Shown here: piece by piece, positions 35,761 through 49,250 of the stretch | Layout of the letters: each line of letters begins with the position of its first letter | Position numbering within the stretch: the first letter of the stretch is position 1 | Source of the DNA: Amoebidium appalachense | Lineage: Eukaryota; Ichthyosporea | DNA length: 64,000 nucleotides | NCBI GenBank assembly: GCA_963693365.1 | Contig: CAVNZM010000012.1 | Location: forward strand, 3,906,001-3,970,000 | Direction: 5' to 3' | Notes under the pieces: model-generated | Told to the model about the DNA's origin: nothing | Database searches by the model: none | The model's input: only the letters and a program-made list of their open reading frames with translations | Program-made: the position numbers and the translations under genes

Positions 35761-36425
35761 CTTTTTTTGTGCTATAGTTGCATGTCTGGCACATGTGCAG
35801 GGATGGGGGCACACACGTTGACGCACACATCAATAGATTATGTCGCTATCATCACTCAATTGTGTTTTTTTTTTTCGTTTTTTTTCTTTTTTTTTTTCTT
35901 TTTTTTTTTGAGCCCTTAGTCTTTTGGTGGTCTTGTCATTTGTTGAGTTCTTTGGTCCTTCCTTCATTGAGCATTCTTTGTTTCTCCCCTTCGGTTTCTT
36001 CTTTGCCACCTCATTTTTTTTCTTTTCTTTTTTTTTGCTTTTGTTAATCCTTTCCCCCTTCTTTTTTTTTTTTTTTTTTTTTTTGGGGGGGGGGGGGGGG
36101 GAGGGGGAGGGGGGGGGGGGGGGGGGGGCACCGGGCAGGCCTGTGGTTACGATGTATTTCGTTGGAAGGTACCGCGGTTTATAAACAGAAGATGGTTTAA
36201 CATGTCAGCAAACACCTTATATTCCCACATGTAATAGCCATACAAATTGGTTTAATCTTGGTTATGAAACAGCGCATTATTTTGAACACTTGGTGTTTTT
36301 ATCCTATGGTGTATGTGGTAGTAACGTCAAAACTTTGTTCGAATGACAGTTTTGTAAGTAACTATTTCGGTCTGGTGCTAAGGTAGACTCTCGACTGTGT
36401 CTCTTTCTGTTCTTTTTTTTCTTTC

Positions 36426-36498
<73 letters not shown>

Positions 36499-37190
36499 AG
36501 GGTGCTTTTCGAACGAACGTGATTGTTTAGGTTAGAGAAACGATGTATCTCGATATCCGGTCGCATGTGTTCTTTAGGAACAATACAGAGTTTGTCGATA
36601 GTAGGTATGTTTTGATCATTGAATACGTATTGTTATGCGAACATGGATGGATGTAGTCACTTTGGTACCAGCATATATGAAAGTATATCAACTGAATGGT
36701 ACTGTATGAGATTATGGAGGAATTTTGTGATGTTCGAGGAGAAACAAGTATTCTTGCCCGACCAATTAATCGTTTCTGCCGAGTAAGCGCATTTTTTTTC
36801 TTTTATTGTGTGTACGGTATAGCAACGAGGGACCAGGAAAAAAAATTCACGTGTTGAATGATGTATAAATTAACCACCTGAGTTACTATGTATTCCATAT
36901 TTTGTACCGTTGGAGCTGATATGCAGTAAAATCTGATACAACATGTGATATGTACAGTATAAACACTGATATTGTTGTGCCATATGTTGAAAATTGGCAC
37001 GCTACCATTTATACACACGCGTGGACTCCCACCACTCACCAACCGCCACCTCAAAAAAACAGAATAGTACTGTAGTGGCGAGTCTTATTGCCTCTCGTAT
37101 TGTTACCCAGACACGTTCAGATACTGGCAGACGTGAGCATCTTTTCACGGGTGTGATATAGGCTTGATCTCAGCGCATCTTAGACTATCA
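35761..37190. other. T-tracts and unique AT-rich DNA, no gene seen
   Basis: T-tracts then G-tracts at 35865-36130 and 36412-36495. 36140-37190 is unique, moderately AT-rich DNA with no exon I can support. Confidence 0.4.
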
Positions 37191-38840
37191 TAATGGTGGG
37201 TATGGTCCACGTAACCCTGGGGAGGAGGGAGCCTCCCCCCCCCCTCCCCCCCCCCCTCCCCCCCCCCCCCCTCGCCTTCCCTCCCCGGGGGGTTTACAAA
37301 CGCACCCCCCCCCCCCCCCCCCCCCCCCCCTCCCCGCCCCGGCCCCGGCCCCCTCCTGACACACATAAATTGCCAACATGTGCTCGTGCCTGATCATGAT
37401 TGAACCCACCGGTTCTAGGACGGATTTGCCAACGAAAAGAGGCAGTGTAGCCATTCGAAAGACACGCGCAAGTTGAATGGTAAAACGAAACTATATGCCG
37501 AGTACATCCGTCGGGATCCGGGGCCAGAACATCCCGGAGGAGGAGTGAGGGGGGGTTTGGATGCGCACGGGGGGGGGGGAGGGGGGGAGGGGGGATAGAC
37601 CACACATCGGTAGATTTGCGGCTCCATGTCATCGGCGAACACATGTCGTGGTGTGGGATTACCAAGGTTTTTTTTTTTTTTTTTTGATGTGTGTGTGCGT
37701 GTGTGTGCCAGGGGTTGGGGGAGACCCGGGTTGGGTTAACGTTGAGGGGGGGGGAGGGGGGGGAGGGGGGGGGGGGGGGGGGGGGGAGGGGGGGGAGGGG
37801 AGGGAGGGAGGGGGTGGAAGTGGGGGGGGGGGTGGAAGGGTTGACCATGTGACTCCGGGTGCCAGGCTGTGACTTCATGTCTCTCATGTTATCGGCGAAC
37901 ACACGTGTTGCGGTGTAGAATTGCCTGAAAAGTTTGATTTTCATTCATCACAATCTTAACACTGATCGTGAGGCTCCCATACCACCAGGGCAGGAGCTAA
38001 GTGCGTTCGTTCGGAGTTGGCACATCTACTTTATACACGTAAACACTGCAATATCTCGAGAATATCCACTGCTCTAGTAAACAAAGTTTTTTCGAGAACG
38101 TCTATTGCAGTACATAAAAATGTATATAAACTGTCTTGTGTGTGTGCGTGCATGTAATGGACCAGTTTCAGCCGGACCAATATTACGTTTGGGGTCACGA
38201 AAAAGAATCTTTACAGGTTTAGGGTGGTCACGGTATATCCAACGGCATATCCAACGGTAATAATAATTCATCAATAATGGTAAAAATATATATAATCCAT
38301 GTTATCCGCAATTTGTCATTCGCTCAAATTCCAACGTGACGGCCTTAACTTTATAAAGCTTACAGTATGCATAGTACCTGACGCACACCAGAATCGATCC
38401 ATTCACCCAGACATACATGCATATAGAACACATACTTTGCATTCCATAACAGCAACAACAAAGAAAAGCACACACATTCAACCTCGTATTACATTTTGCT
38501 GCATGTTCAAGTATTCAGGTAAAGTTATTGATTCGTGCAGCATTGAAACTTCTTTTAGTTTTTTTTCAGTTGGTCTTGTGACTGATGTTTCTCACACGAA
38601 AAATTGAATACGAGGGCATAAGTGGAAAACTGCTAAAAAAAACGTGAGGGAAAGGTTGAACTTCAGAAACAGATTCACAAACTCAATGTTAAAAATCCGT
38701 GGATGTGTGTTCGACATATATCCAGAAACAGTTTAAATATAAAAAGGGATCGTCACTCGGGTAGAAACAGTCGCTCGAGGAAAACTTTCAAATATCCGAC
38801 GTCGAAGATAAAAATCCCTTTGAAATTTCCGGAAAAGCGG
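37191..38840. other. C/G-rich blocks, a 40-base direct repeat and unique DNA
   Basis: C-rich at 37231-37352 and G-rich at 37560-37840. The phrase ATCGGCGAACACA followed by TG-TGTGG or TGTTGCGGTG occurs at about 37630 and 37890 in direct orientation (about 40 bases each). 37930-38840 is unique with no supported gene. Confidence 0.4.
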
Positions 38841-39245
38841 TCACTCTGCTATCACCTCCTCGACCAACGACCGTTTTTTGAGCTGGTGCAGTGTTTCTCT
38901 GAACTGTGGAACTGACTCAGGCACCGTAACAACTGTCGCCATGACATTGCATTTCCATATTGGAACATGATTATTGTGCTGCTTTTTGTGATCTTCGAGC
39001 GAGTATGTGCGTCTGAGCCTGTAGCTATCTGTAAGCGCCGGTGAGGGCTGGCTGGGTAGGGATGCACTAAGTACTTCCGTTGAGCTTTCTTCCGCAATTG
39101 TACTGGGGACGGGGATGGACTCTTCGCTGTGTCTGCGGCGTTGCGGGGTTAGATCCTTGGGGAATGATGCATCTGGCGTTCTCTCGAGGTCGTCCGAATT
39201 GAGAGATCGGCGGTCCATCTTCAGCTTGTTCCATACTCGTGACAT
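38841..39245 (-). CDS. Unrecognised Ser/Arg-rich ORF (134 codons, intronless)
   Basis: Starts at the ATG at 39245 (MSRVWNKLKMDRRSLN) and ends at TAA at 38841. The protein is hydrophilic, with two basophilic kinase-type sites, RRRHSEES and RRTYSLED, and a C-terminal helix-like Leu/Lys/Glu segment (FRETLHQLKKRSLVEEV). There is no signal peptide or membrane segment. A weak TATA-like TATTTATA lies about 180 bases upstream on this strand (39423-39430). The frame is repeat-free and its composition looks protein-like, which is the main support. It may be a small regulatory protein or an exon of a larger gene. Confidence 0.45.
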   Translation of the reverse strand: MSRVWNKLKMDRRSLNSDDLERTPDASFPKDLTPQRRRHSEESIPVPSTIAEESSTEVLSASLPSQPSPALTDSYRLRRTYSLEDHKKQHNNHVPIWKCNVMATVVTVPESVPQFRETLHQLKKRSLVEEVIAE

Positions 39246-40081
39246 TTCTATAAGAATTGAGCTTGTGCTGTCAACACGGTGGGATTTTTAGGCGTTTGTT
39301 TCTGCTTTGTGTTGTTGGATGTTCAGAATCTGCAAAGTGTTTGGAACTCTGCCGAGGCCCTGTCCTTGGTGGCTTGTGTTCAATAAACACCGACAAACTT
39401 TCCAAGCGTAAAGGTAACTGCTGTATAAATAGCTGAATGCAGAAGGGAAAGGGTAGCTTTCAAGTGTTTAAGGTATTCTCGTGTATTGTTGTTAGCGGGT
39501 GCACTGTGGACAAGAATGAAAAACTATTGAGATTTCCATGTGTCGAGCTCATGTTTAGATTTGCAACAAGGCATGGGCAGAATGCGTAAATGTAGTTGCC
39601 CCCACCCGTGGTACAAACACAGACGCCACCCTCATTTACGAGTTATTGCTTAAGCGTGAAGAAAGAATGTAATATCTTTGCAATAATATAATTGTAGGTG
39701 TTTCGAACAGAAATTAACTGTTGTGAGAAGGCCTCTTTTGACGCCACTGATGAAGGGTGGACGGTAGTGGTCAACTTGGTTTTCGGTGCTCATTTTCGCA
39801 TGATCTAGGTTCATCAAAGGCGGTGATAAGGCTCATGTCATAAATTCTGAATGTTTAATATTCGAATAAAAACTATTTATTAAAACTTTTTCTGGCATTA
39901 AAACCTTGCTGATAAGCTTTTACCGTATGAAGACGAATGTTTGTCATGGAGCTGAAGCGGCGGTGTGTTTGAGCCAATACACGTATGAGAACCGGGGTAG
40001 ACTTACTGAGATCGTCACACCGTGCACGTGAATATTTTGTGCATCCACCTTTTTTGCCCCTTTTTTTGTGCGTGCTCAAAG
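39246..40081. other. Unique intergenic DNA
   Basis: No repeats or supported exons. 40036-40075 is pyrimidine-rich and precedes the acceptor of the exon at 40082. Confidence 0.4.
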
Positions 40082-40225
40082 GTTTCAACAGGTGCACAAG
40101 AACATCTCAGCAAACTAATCAGCCAGATGTTCAAGTCAATCGGTAAAGACGTTCCACCCACTTCTAAACTTTGCCACACTATTGCTGTCATGACAGCAAC
40201 CTTCCAGCAATTACGATCTCAATAA
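40082..40225 (+). CDS. Candidate terminal exon, unrecognised
   Basis: A pyrimidine-rich tract and CTCAAAG acceptor are followed by a 47-codon frame ending in TAA (VSTGAQEHLSKLISQMFKS ... TATFQQLRSQ). The composition is protein-like, with alternating helix-type residues. No upstream exon was found that joins it, so it may be the last exon of a gene I could not trace, or chance. Confidence 0.35.
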   Translation, partial: VSTGAQEHLSKLISQMFKSIGKDVPPTSKLCHTIAVMTATFQQLRSQ

Positions 40226-40590
40226 CTTTGCGTGTTGGCCATGGTAGAGCTAAGCGGGTCTTTTTTGGGTTGTAAATTGGAGCCTGGCGTTCCGATTCCT
40301 AGCATCTCGTCTCTCATGAAGCTATTCACACATTCAACTGGTAACCAAAAAAAAAAAAAAATAAACAAAAATACTCAAATGATAAGCTTATGCGCAGTTA
40401 ACGACGTTTACGCATATTCCCGTAACATTTTGTTGACAAAAATGCCGCGTTCCTAATAACTCGAAAGTTCGCTTTGTTTGAGGGCCTTTCCCAGGCTTGC
40501 GGGAGTATAGGGAGAAAGCCTAGTGCAGTCCTAGCCAATCATTTCGCCGTAACGTGATGGCATTCGGGTTACGTAATCCTGCCAGGCGGT

Positions 40591-40875
40591 CCCGGCTAAG
40601 CCTATGTAAATCTATCCCAAAAAACTACCTAAATATCATATTGCTTTTCTCCCGATCTATCACAAAACCTACCTAAATATCATAGATCATATCCCGGAAA
40701 ATCCCGAAAAATGGACCTAAATATCAAGTTCATCTATCCCTTGGGCCCCTATCTATCCCGAGAAATATCATTTTTCTCTCGCTGAAGCCCTAAATATCCG
40801 GGCTAATATCCGGTGCTAAACTTAGCCCGGCGGGCAGGTATCCATAATATTTCGAAGACTCAGGCCTAAGTATCA

Positions 40876-40956
<81 letters not shown>

Positions 40957-40980
40957 GGGTGGGTGGGTGGGTGGGTGGGT

Positions 40981-41022
<42 letters not shown>

Positions 41023-41674
41023 ATGCATGCATGCATAAAAAGGATATGCATATGGATCATATGCACCATTACGTACGTGTGAGTCGTGACAAGTCTGCAG
41101 TGCACGTGTGGCCGGCCCCGGCCTCGATTGAGGGGCGGGGGGGGGGGGGGGGGGGGGGGGGGAGGAAGGGGGGGGGGGGGGGGGGGGGGGGGGGGAGAGG
41201 GAGGAATAACTTGTATGCATGCATGAAAAAGAGTATGTGTGCACGAACCAGAAGGCCAAAGGCCGCTGGGGGGGGGGGGGGGGACTCAAGGCACGGGACG
41301 GTCTTGCCACCACGTGCACAATGAAATTTTATCCTTGCTCACGTCGACTACTTATCTTCTACTACATATACATCACTTTTTATCAGCCTGACTTTGCTCT
41401 CGTTCACAACCTTGATCTTAGCCTATTTGCTGTGATATCCCTGGCCACAAACATATACAATATATCCCTAAACCCACGGGATACCTAAATCTATCCTGAG
41501 CGCTCGACCGGGATATATCCACCCCCTGTGGATAGATTGGAAATCCCGCCCCTCCCTAAATATCATTTGGAACTATCCCAAAACTGCCTAAATATCCGGA
41601 TATATCCCATATCCCGAGGACCCCTAAATATCCTGTGGAGATGCGGGATTTTTTTACATAGGCTTAGTCCCGGC
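40591..41674. mobile_element. 1.1 kb element with terminal inverted repeats
   Basis: Left end has CTAAGCCTATGTAAA (40596-40610) and right end TTTACATAGGCTTAG (41653-41667), exact inverted copies, with further GGCCGGG/CCCGG similarity outside. Inside, the decamer CCTAAATATC or close variants recurs at least eight times in both halves, mixed with ATCTATCCC phrases. The centre holds (GT)n and poly-G blocks (40877-41021, 41138-41194). There is no protein-coding frame. Most likely a non-autonomous DNA element; no target-site duplication could be confirmed. Confidence 0.55.
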
Positions 41675-42277
41675 CGGACATTCTTTTTTTCGTTTGGCTT
41701 CTGTCCCTTTTCTTTTTCAAAGTTATTATGCGGAGATATATATAAGGGTTGGTAATGACGCGCAATATATATACAAACACCCACCAAACCAGCATAATAA
41801 ATCGCATGTCCTTAGTGCAGGCACCCTTATCGAGCCAAGCAACTGACATCACCATAACACAACACACCAAGCCCATAGGCATGCACAAATCCGCCTGCAA
41901 AGTTCGCGCTATCAAAATCAAAAGTGTGAAGAACAGTATGGAGTCTCAGACACGGCTCGGGCGGCGTGAAACCGTGCAACTCTAGTGCGGTTCCACTGAC
42001 ACAACTGTCCCCCCCCCCCCCCCCCCCCCCCCCACCTCTTCCCCCCCGCAACCCTCCCCCCTCCCCCCACCCCTCGCTCCTCCTCCCTCCCCCCCACCCC
42101 CCTTCCCCCCCCGCGACACACACACAGTTATACACCGTGCCACACACGCAGGCACACAGGTGCACACACACGCGCGCACACACACACCCACGCACATACA
42201 CACAGACACGCACACTTACACACTTTTGCGCACACACACACGCACACGCACACGAACGGGCATGCATGCGCGCACAT

Positions 42278-42368
<91 letters not shown>

Positions 42369-42461
42369 CCGGCACACACGCGCGCAAGCACATACACAAA
42401 AATGCACACAACCGTGCACACACAGACACAAACTCGCACACATTCACACACACGCACGCAT

Positions 42462-42528
<67 letters not shown>

Positions 42529-42541
42529 GGCACGCACGCGC

Positions 42542-42629
<88 letters not shown>

Positions 42630-43384
42630 GTGCCATAAACACAACCACCACCACCACACAACCACCACCACCACCACCACCAAAAAAAAAAAAAAGAAAA
42701 AAAAACGAACCTCATAAAAAGAAAAGAAAAGAAAAGAAAGGAAAACGTGAGATAAGAAAGCAGGATGACACCTCGAGTAAACGACTTGGAATCATATGTA
42801 AACGTTCCTAAACACAGAGGGGTGACGAAGTTTCCTGCTGGCCTCTCCGGAGTAAAAAATGCAACCTCTCCTGCGCAGCATGGCTTTATCGGTTGAAAAT
42901 TTAATTTCACTTCATCACCGATGGTGGCATTTACGGCACCTAATTACGCTGGCCGAGCAATTCACAATGGTAATTCCACCCTAAATTTCTCGAAACCACC
43001 AAGGCACTCTGGCTGGAGTAATTCACGACATAAATGTCGCAAGGAATGTCATCGGAGGGATGCTCGGTGTATTTGCTAGCGGAATTCATGGCGCAAATTG
43101 CCCTGACCCCGGGCCCCGACCTTCCCCCCCCCCTTCCCCCCTAACCCACCCTCTCCTTCCACTCCCCTCCCCCCCACCTCCCTCCCCTCCCACCCTCTCT
43201 CTCCCCCCCCCTCCCCCCCCCCTCCACCCCCCCACCTCTCCTCCTCCCCCCCCCCCTCCTTTCCCCACCCTCACCCACCCACCCCCCCTTTCTCCATGTC
43301 TCCCTTTCCTCTTCATCCCCACTCCCCTCCTCACCCACCCCTTTCAAGTCTGGCCTAAGTATGAGAGTAAATTAACACAGACAC
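41675..43384. repeat. (CA)n, (CACG)n and C-rich repeats with short unique stretches
   Basis: C-rich 42010-42115, (CA)n at 42277-42364, (CACG)n at 42455-42540, (CA)n at 42546-42628, (CCA)n and A-rich to 42740. 42745-43090 is unique. C/T-rich at 43115-43345. No gene is supported before the ATG at 43385. Confidence 0.8.
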
Positions 43385-43805
43385 ATGAATATTGACATTG
43401 CACGAAGCGTAAACTTTAATGTGTCAGTCGGTTATAGCGCATGTCCGGATGAGATGGCAGCACACACTGTTGATAAAACGTCATATCGAACAGTCTTGGG
43501 TAAGTCTACACATGCATTCTGTATTATTCTGTATTAATCAGACTAAGTCTTGTAGGTGTTGTCCAAAGTTCCTGCTCGTAAAACGTAAAGCCCTGAATCT
43601 AGCATGCTACTTGGCATGGTGTTTTAAGGCAGGAGAAATACGAAGCCGAATAGCAAATAAAGGGTATCTAAACTGTGGTAGCATATGCCAACAACACACA
43701 AGGAGAGAGGGGGCGGGGGGAGGGGGGGGGGGGGGGGGGGGGGGGGAAGGGGGGGAGGGGAGGGGAGGGAGGGGCGGACGGGGAGGGGAGGGAGGGAGGA
43801 GAGGT

Positions 43806-43841
<36 letters not shown>

Positions 43842-44257
43842 TGGGAAAGGGAGCTTCGGGGAAGGGATAAAAAAAAAAAAAAGAAAAAAAAAAAAACGTA
43901 TACAGTGATATAATTTCCAGAGCCGGTGCCAGAACAGTGCCAAGATACCTTGCTCCTTTACCACCAAGGCTGTTCAGGCATCGCCACGATCATGCTTCTG
44001 CTGCTCGGCATTCATGAACATCTTCGTCACTCCTCGTCTATGACCTCGCCCGTGCAGAGGATATGCACACAGTCGTCGTGCATGCTGACCCGTGGCTTCT
44101 TGCTCTGCTCAAATATCTGACACAACTTCGGGCCGTCTATGCCATTTTGTGGTCCCTGACTTGCCGCTCTTGTTCTCCCGGCTGCCCGCTAGCCCTCTTC
44201 GTCGTCAGGACACGGCGGAACCCGTATGCGGCCGGCTGCCACGGACACTTTCCGTGA
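43385..44257 (+). CDS. Candidate new gene, unrecognised (first exons)
   Basis: Exon 1 (43385-43499) starts with ATG, reads MNIDIARSVNFNVSVGYSAC and ends at TTGG|GTAAGT in phase 1. Exon 2 starts at 43921 after TTTCCAG in matching phase (EPVPEQCQDTLLLYHQ) and has a hydrophobic stretch (ATIMLLLLG). Protein-like sequence then continues in a different frame from 44058 (QDMHTVVVHADPWLLALLKY). A GT...AG segment of only 32 bases (44026-44057) would restore the frame. After about 44150 the coding frame becomes uncertain; the open frame stops at 44257. The intron between exons 1 and 2 holds poly-G blocks. I do not recognise the family. Confidence 0.4.
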
Positions 44258-44338
44258 CAATAGCAGCGCCTTGTCCGTATCCTCCTCCTTGTAGATGGCC
44301 AGCTCTATCGCAGCCTTCCAAACGCTATGGCCACGGTG
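44189..44338 (-). CDS. Candidate terminal exon of a minus-strand gene
   Basis: Acceptor CTGACGCAG is followed by a 49-codon frame beginning HRGHSVWKAAIELAIYKEED and ending CPDDEEG then TAG at 44189. It is charged and helix-like, with no repeats. Upstream exons would lie to the right but were not identified. It overlaps the 3' end of the plus-strand candidate at 43385-44257, so either the two genes converge and overlap, or one of the two end regions is not coding. Confidence 0.35.
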   Translation of the reverse strand, partial: HRGHSVWKAAIELAIYKEEDTDKALLLSRKVSVAAGRIRVPPCPDDEEG

Positions 44339-44433
44339 CTGCGTCAGAACAAGAGTGGGGGCAAGGGAAAAGGAAATGGGTTTGAGTGTGGGTGTGTGGT
44401 GGAGTGGGTGGGTGAGAGTCGTAGGTGGTGTTT

Positions 44434-44465
<32 letters not shown>

Positions 44466-45130
44466 GGGGGAGGGAGGGGGGGGGGGGGGGGGCGGGGCTG
44501 AAAAACCAACAGCACAATATGAGACTGAGACAGAGTAGTGCAAGGGATGGGCAGTTGTGGGTATAGACCTGTGCTTATGTGCCTACGGTGTCTTTGTGAG
44601 AGGTAGAGAGCAGGTTGGCCACCCAGTGAGTGAGAAAAGAAAAACGAATGTGTGTGTGTGTAGTGTGTGTGTGTCAGTGATGTTGGGGGAGGTTTGGATG
44701 TGTGTGTGTGTTGGGGGGGGGGGGGGGGGGGGGGGGGGGTTGATCCAAACTGCGGTACAAGAGTAACTATATATGCATGCGACACTGGCTGTTGCAGAAC
44801 GTAATTCTACGTGTTTATATGCTGTTCTGTAGCTCGCCATACAACGGATGTAATAGAGGAAACTGTTGCTGTGATCGGCATTGCCAATTACACCTGGCTG
44901 GTATAATCGCTGGAGGCATTTTCGCCGGCCCCACTGTGACAATGAAAGCAGGCATTCACGGTGTCATTTGTGCACACATGTCTCCTAGGGGAAAAAGTAG
45001 GCTGTGTGAATTGCACATCTATGCCAAGGAGAGGATAAAAGTATGGTGATGGTGACGCAACAATCTTTTCTCCGGGAGTAATCGACGCTCCCAGTTTCTA
45101 ACGGTCCTTTACCTGGCCAAATAGTGACCC
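44339..45130. other. Poly-T/poly-G blocks and a possible small exon
   Basis: T-tract then G-tracts at 44432-44492 and a G-tract at 44715-44739. 44834-44899 (plus) follows CTGTTCTGTAG and reads DVIEETVAVIGIANYTWL before GTATAA, which looks like an exon but fits no neighbour for certain. Confidence 0.3.
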
Positions 45131-45700
<570 letters not shown>

Positions 45701-46019
45701 ACACATGGCCCATACCTATCTCATGTTTCCCTCCCTTTCACTCGCCCACCCCAACCTGTGTCACAATGAACGGTTCTGATTGCTCTTTGGCCCGAGGAAT
45801 TACAAATAATCCCTCCATTCATGTGCCTCCAATCACCCACATGTCCTTCGCAGGCAATCACAAGCAACCATAGCACTAATTTATTACTGGCACCAGTAAA
45901 TCATCAGTATGTAATTTCCCCCCCGACAAACAGCTCCCCCTCCATTCCCCCCTCCCCCCCCCTCCCCCCCCCCCCTCCCCTCCGCGCACCCCTCCCCCCT
46001 CCCCCCCCCCAGCCCTGCC

Positions 46020-46054
<35 letters not shown>

Positions 46055-46855
46055 AGTACATGTACATGCACATAACCAAGCTTGTCAGGTATTTAGGCCA
46101 TCATCCACACGTACACTCAAGATTTTGATCGAATCGTCAAGCAAATCATAGTAGTTTATGAAGCAACTACTGGGCCATAAAAGCGTAGGGAATGTGAGCT
46201 CCTTATATGGTAACCCTTTAATTTCAGGCGATTTTATCAGAGGTGTATCATTGGATCTTGCATGTTAGATGCTCACCCTGGTGTACGTCTAAAATCGATC
46301 AATAGTCTATTCATGCCCCGTGGGTCACCGGGGTGTACATGTATACAGCTGTCTCAGGCGGCTACATTCACGAATGTCAAATCGTCTTCAATTAGATTTA
46401 ATAATAATATATCAAGCAAGATTTAGTACTAAAATTTGCGACATATAGTATACGTTACTCATGTGCCGATTTGGTCACTGTACCGCCGTATTTATCTATG
46501 CCGAAATGTGCTCTCTGTACGTATTGACCAACCATGAAGACGTCCACGGCAGTAAACTAGATGCATAGTGTAATGACATACTATTGAGTTTGGCGATGGC
46601 ATAAAATACTAACTGTGTAATGATTCACTTAAAACATGTGTGGCGGCGGCCATGGAGGGGGGGGGGGGGGGGGGGGGGGGAGAGTGGGGGGATGAGAGCG
46701 GAGGGAGGGGGGGGGGGGGGGGGGGGATGGGTGAGGGGGGAGGGTTTGGAGCCTACCCGTAGAGAGTCCCTTCTGAGGATTGTGGGTGTGGGGCAGGGCA
46801 GGGCAGGATGGGAATGTTCACGGGGGACTCGGGGTGGATCGAATATAGGCACCTC

Positions 46856-46926
<71 letters not shown>

Positions 46927-47150
46927 TTCCCCCCTCCCTCGAGGATGCCTCTCCCCCCTTTGCCCCCCTCCTCACGGCCGCCGACACCAGACTGCCCTAC
47001 GCCCCGTCCCGCCCCGCCCCCAGCTCCCGTGTTTTTTTTTGTGTGTGTGTGTGTGCGTTGTGTGTGTGCGTGCATGTGTATGTGTGTGTGCGCGTATGTG
47101 TTTGTGTGTATGTATGTGCGCCCAGTGTGTGTGTGTGTATAGTGTGTGGT

Positions 47151-47202
<52 letters not shown>

Positions 47203-47352
47203 TGTGTGTGTGTGTGTCTGTGTGTGTACTCGCGCACGTGTGCTCCTGCTTAATGTGAATTAGGTTGCCAACAAGAAGACATGGGAGAAGGAGAGGAGGC
47301 CCCCGCGGGGGGAAGGGGGGGGGGGGGGGGAGTGGGGAAGGGTGCTTGAAGG

Positions 47353-47398
<46 letters not shown>

Positions 47399-47513
47399 AT
47401 GTCACTGTGCATACATGTGTGCCGTAATGGAAATAGCCGAGATTAATCACAGGCGCATGGTGAATGGGGAGGGGCCCGGGAGGGGTGAGGGGGGAAGGGG
47501 GGAAAGAGAGGGG

Positions 47514-47545
<32 letters not shown>

Positions 47546-47730
47546 AGAGAGAGGGAGAGGGAGAGAAAAGGAGGGAGAGAGGGAGGGAGGTAGAGAGAAG
47601 GAGAGAGAGGGGGGAGGGAGGTAGAGAGAGGTAAAGAGATGGGGAGGGGGGAGGGAGGGAGAGAGAGAGAGAGAGCCTCGGGAGAGAGAGCCTCTGAGAC
47701 CCAGCAGTGGGAGGAGGAGGGGAGGTGGGT

Positions 47731-47767
<37 letters not shown>

Positions 47768-48040
47768 GGTTGTACCCGGGAATCGTGCACACTGTTTTCT
47801 AAGGCCGCCTCAGGCCTTAATTACCATCTGAGCAAAATATCATTGCCTATCCGCGATCAGCGCAAGTCAGCACAAAATTTATATTGGCACGAGGGCACGG
47901 TGGTATGCCTTCTATACCACACGGGGGGAGGGGGGGGGGGGGGGGGGAGGAGGGGGCGGCGGGGGGGGGGGGGGGGGGGAGAAGGGAAGAAGGGAGGGAG
48001 GGAGGGGAGGGATGGGCAGATGGGGGGGGATGGGTGGGGT
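45701..48040. repeat. Intergenic poly-C/poly-G, (GT)n and unique DNA
   Basis: G-tract 46022-46052; unique AT-balanced DNA 46060-46640 with no exon seen; G-tracts 46657-46680 and 46707-46726; about 70 C at 46857-46926; (GT)n at 47040-47228 and 47355-47396; G-rich and purine blocks at 47470-47766 and 47922-48030. Confidence 0.8.
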
Positions 48041-49250
48041 CTATCAGCAGAAGGACTGCCAGTAATCGTGCTGCAATCTGGAGTTTGGCAAAAGTGGTTT
48101 TACTTCAGTTTTGCTGGAGGCAACTTTCAAAATTTTAAATTGTGGACAGACGGGCACTGTGTATACATATCTAATTTAGTTTATAAGTACACCCCATCAT
48201 TACCATCCTCTACCGTTGGGTTGTAAAGATGATGTCACAGTCCAATGTTATTAATTATTCGAACAGATTATTTTCAACGGTTAAATGACGTTGTCATCTG
48301 GCATCACATTCTAATACCATATATGTTCTTGGGTTTCGAATACATGAGACGTAAATAGAAAAAACCAACAGAAGTCTATAGGGCCAGACGCCGGGCACTT
48401 TCGGGGCACCACATTTAAATCGATATTTTGATTAATTAGATTAGTAAGTGGGAAGAGACAGTAAGCACATGCTTTTGCATTAGAGAGATGACCATTAATG
48501 ATATATTAAAGTTACAACAAAGCAGTTAAAAGAATGAATCAGCATACGTTTGGACCACTTACACAGGGCTGCAAACCTAACCAAAAAATAAAAATAAATA
48601 AATAAAAACAATCAATAAAATAAAAATAAAAATTCATAAAATGGGGGGGGGGAGGGGAGGGGGGGAGCGGGTCAACCACCTTGGCATCATTCTAAATACA
48701 CAAGCATAGGCATTATAGTAAACTACACACACACAACTGCCATACATTAACCACACATCATGTCCTCGAGCCCCCACCCACGTCTACTTTGCACTACGGA
48801 CATCATTCTTGCTCAATTACATATCATACCGGAATTAAGGGGGTTTCTTTTCGGCCGATTTCTTTGCCAACTTCGGGTCAGGCTCAATCATTGCGTGATG
48901 CCCATTCCACCAATCATGTTGCATACACTACCGATCGGATCTGACCCAACCCGCATTACTTAAGGAAACCCCCTTTGAATTATTTTAGTGTTGCCCAAAT
49001 ATCCCAGACCCCACCAAGGGTTATATTCGTGCTACAGCCACGCTGGCATCCCCTCCCGATATGATGTTAGGTGCCTCCGTTTCGAAAATAGGCATTCCGA
49101 CGAGTTGACCTGTACCAGAACACGTAGACTTCCTCCTCATCCCCCCCTGTGCATTCGGGTCCGGAAAACCACCAGTTTTCTTTCCGATGGAGCCGTTGAA
49201 ACTCGAAGAATCCTCCACGCACATGTGTTAGATGGGACCACGAGACACAA
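48041..49250. other. Unique intergenic DNA with a short inverted repeat
   Basis: A-rich AAATAAA repeats at 48584-48642 and a short G-block to 48666. AAGGGGGTTTC near 48837 and GAAACCCCCTTT near 48964 are inverted copies about 115 bases apart. Short ORFs (for example 48760-48963) lack support. Confidence 0.4.

Noticed and set aside
36180-37130. Continuation of the phospholipase D gene or a new gene after 36 kb
   Set aside because: The phospholipase D C-terminus and stop are clear at 35077, and no exon-like open stretch with splice sites was found here.
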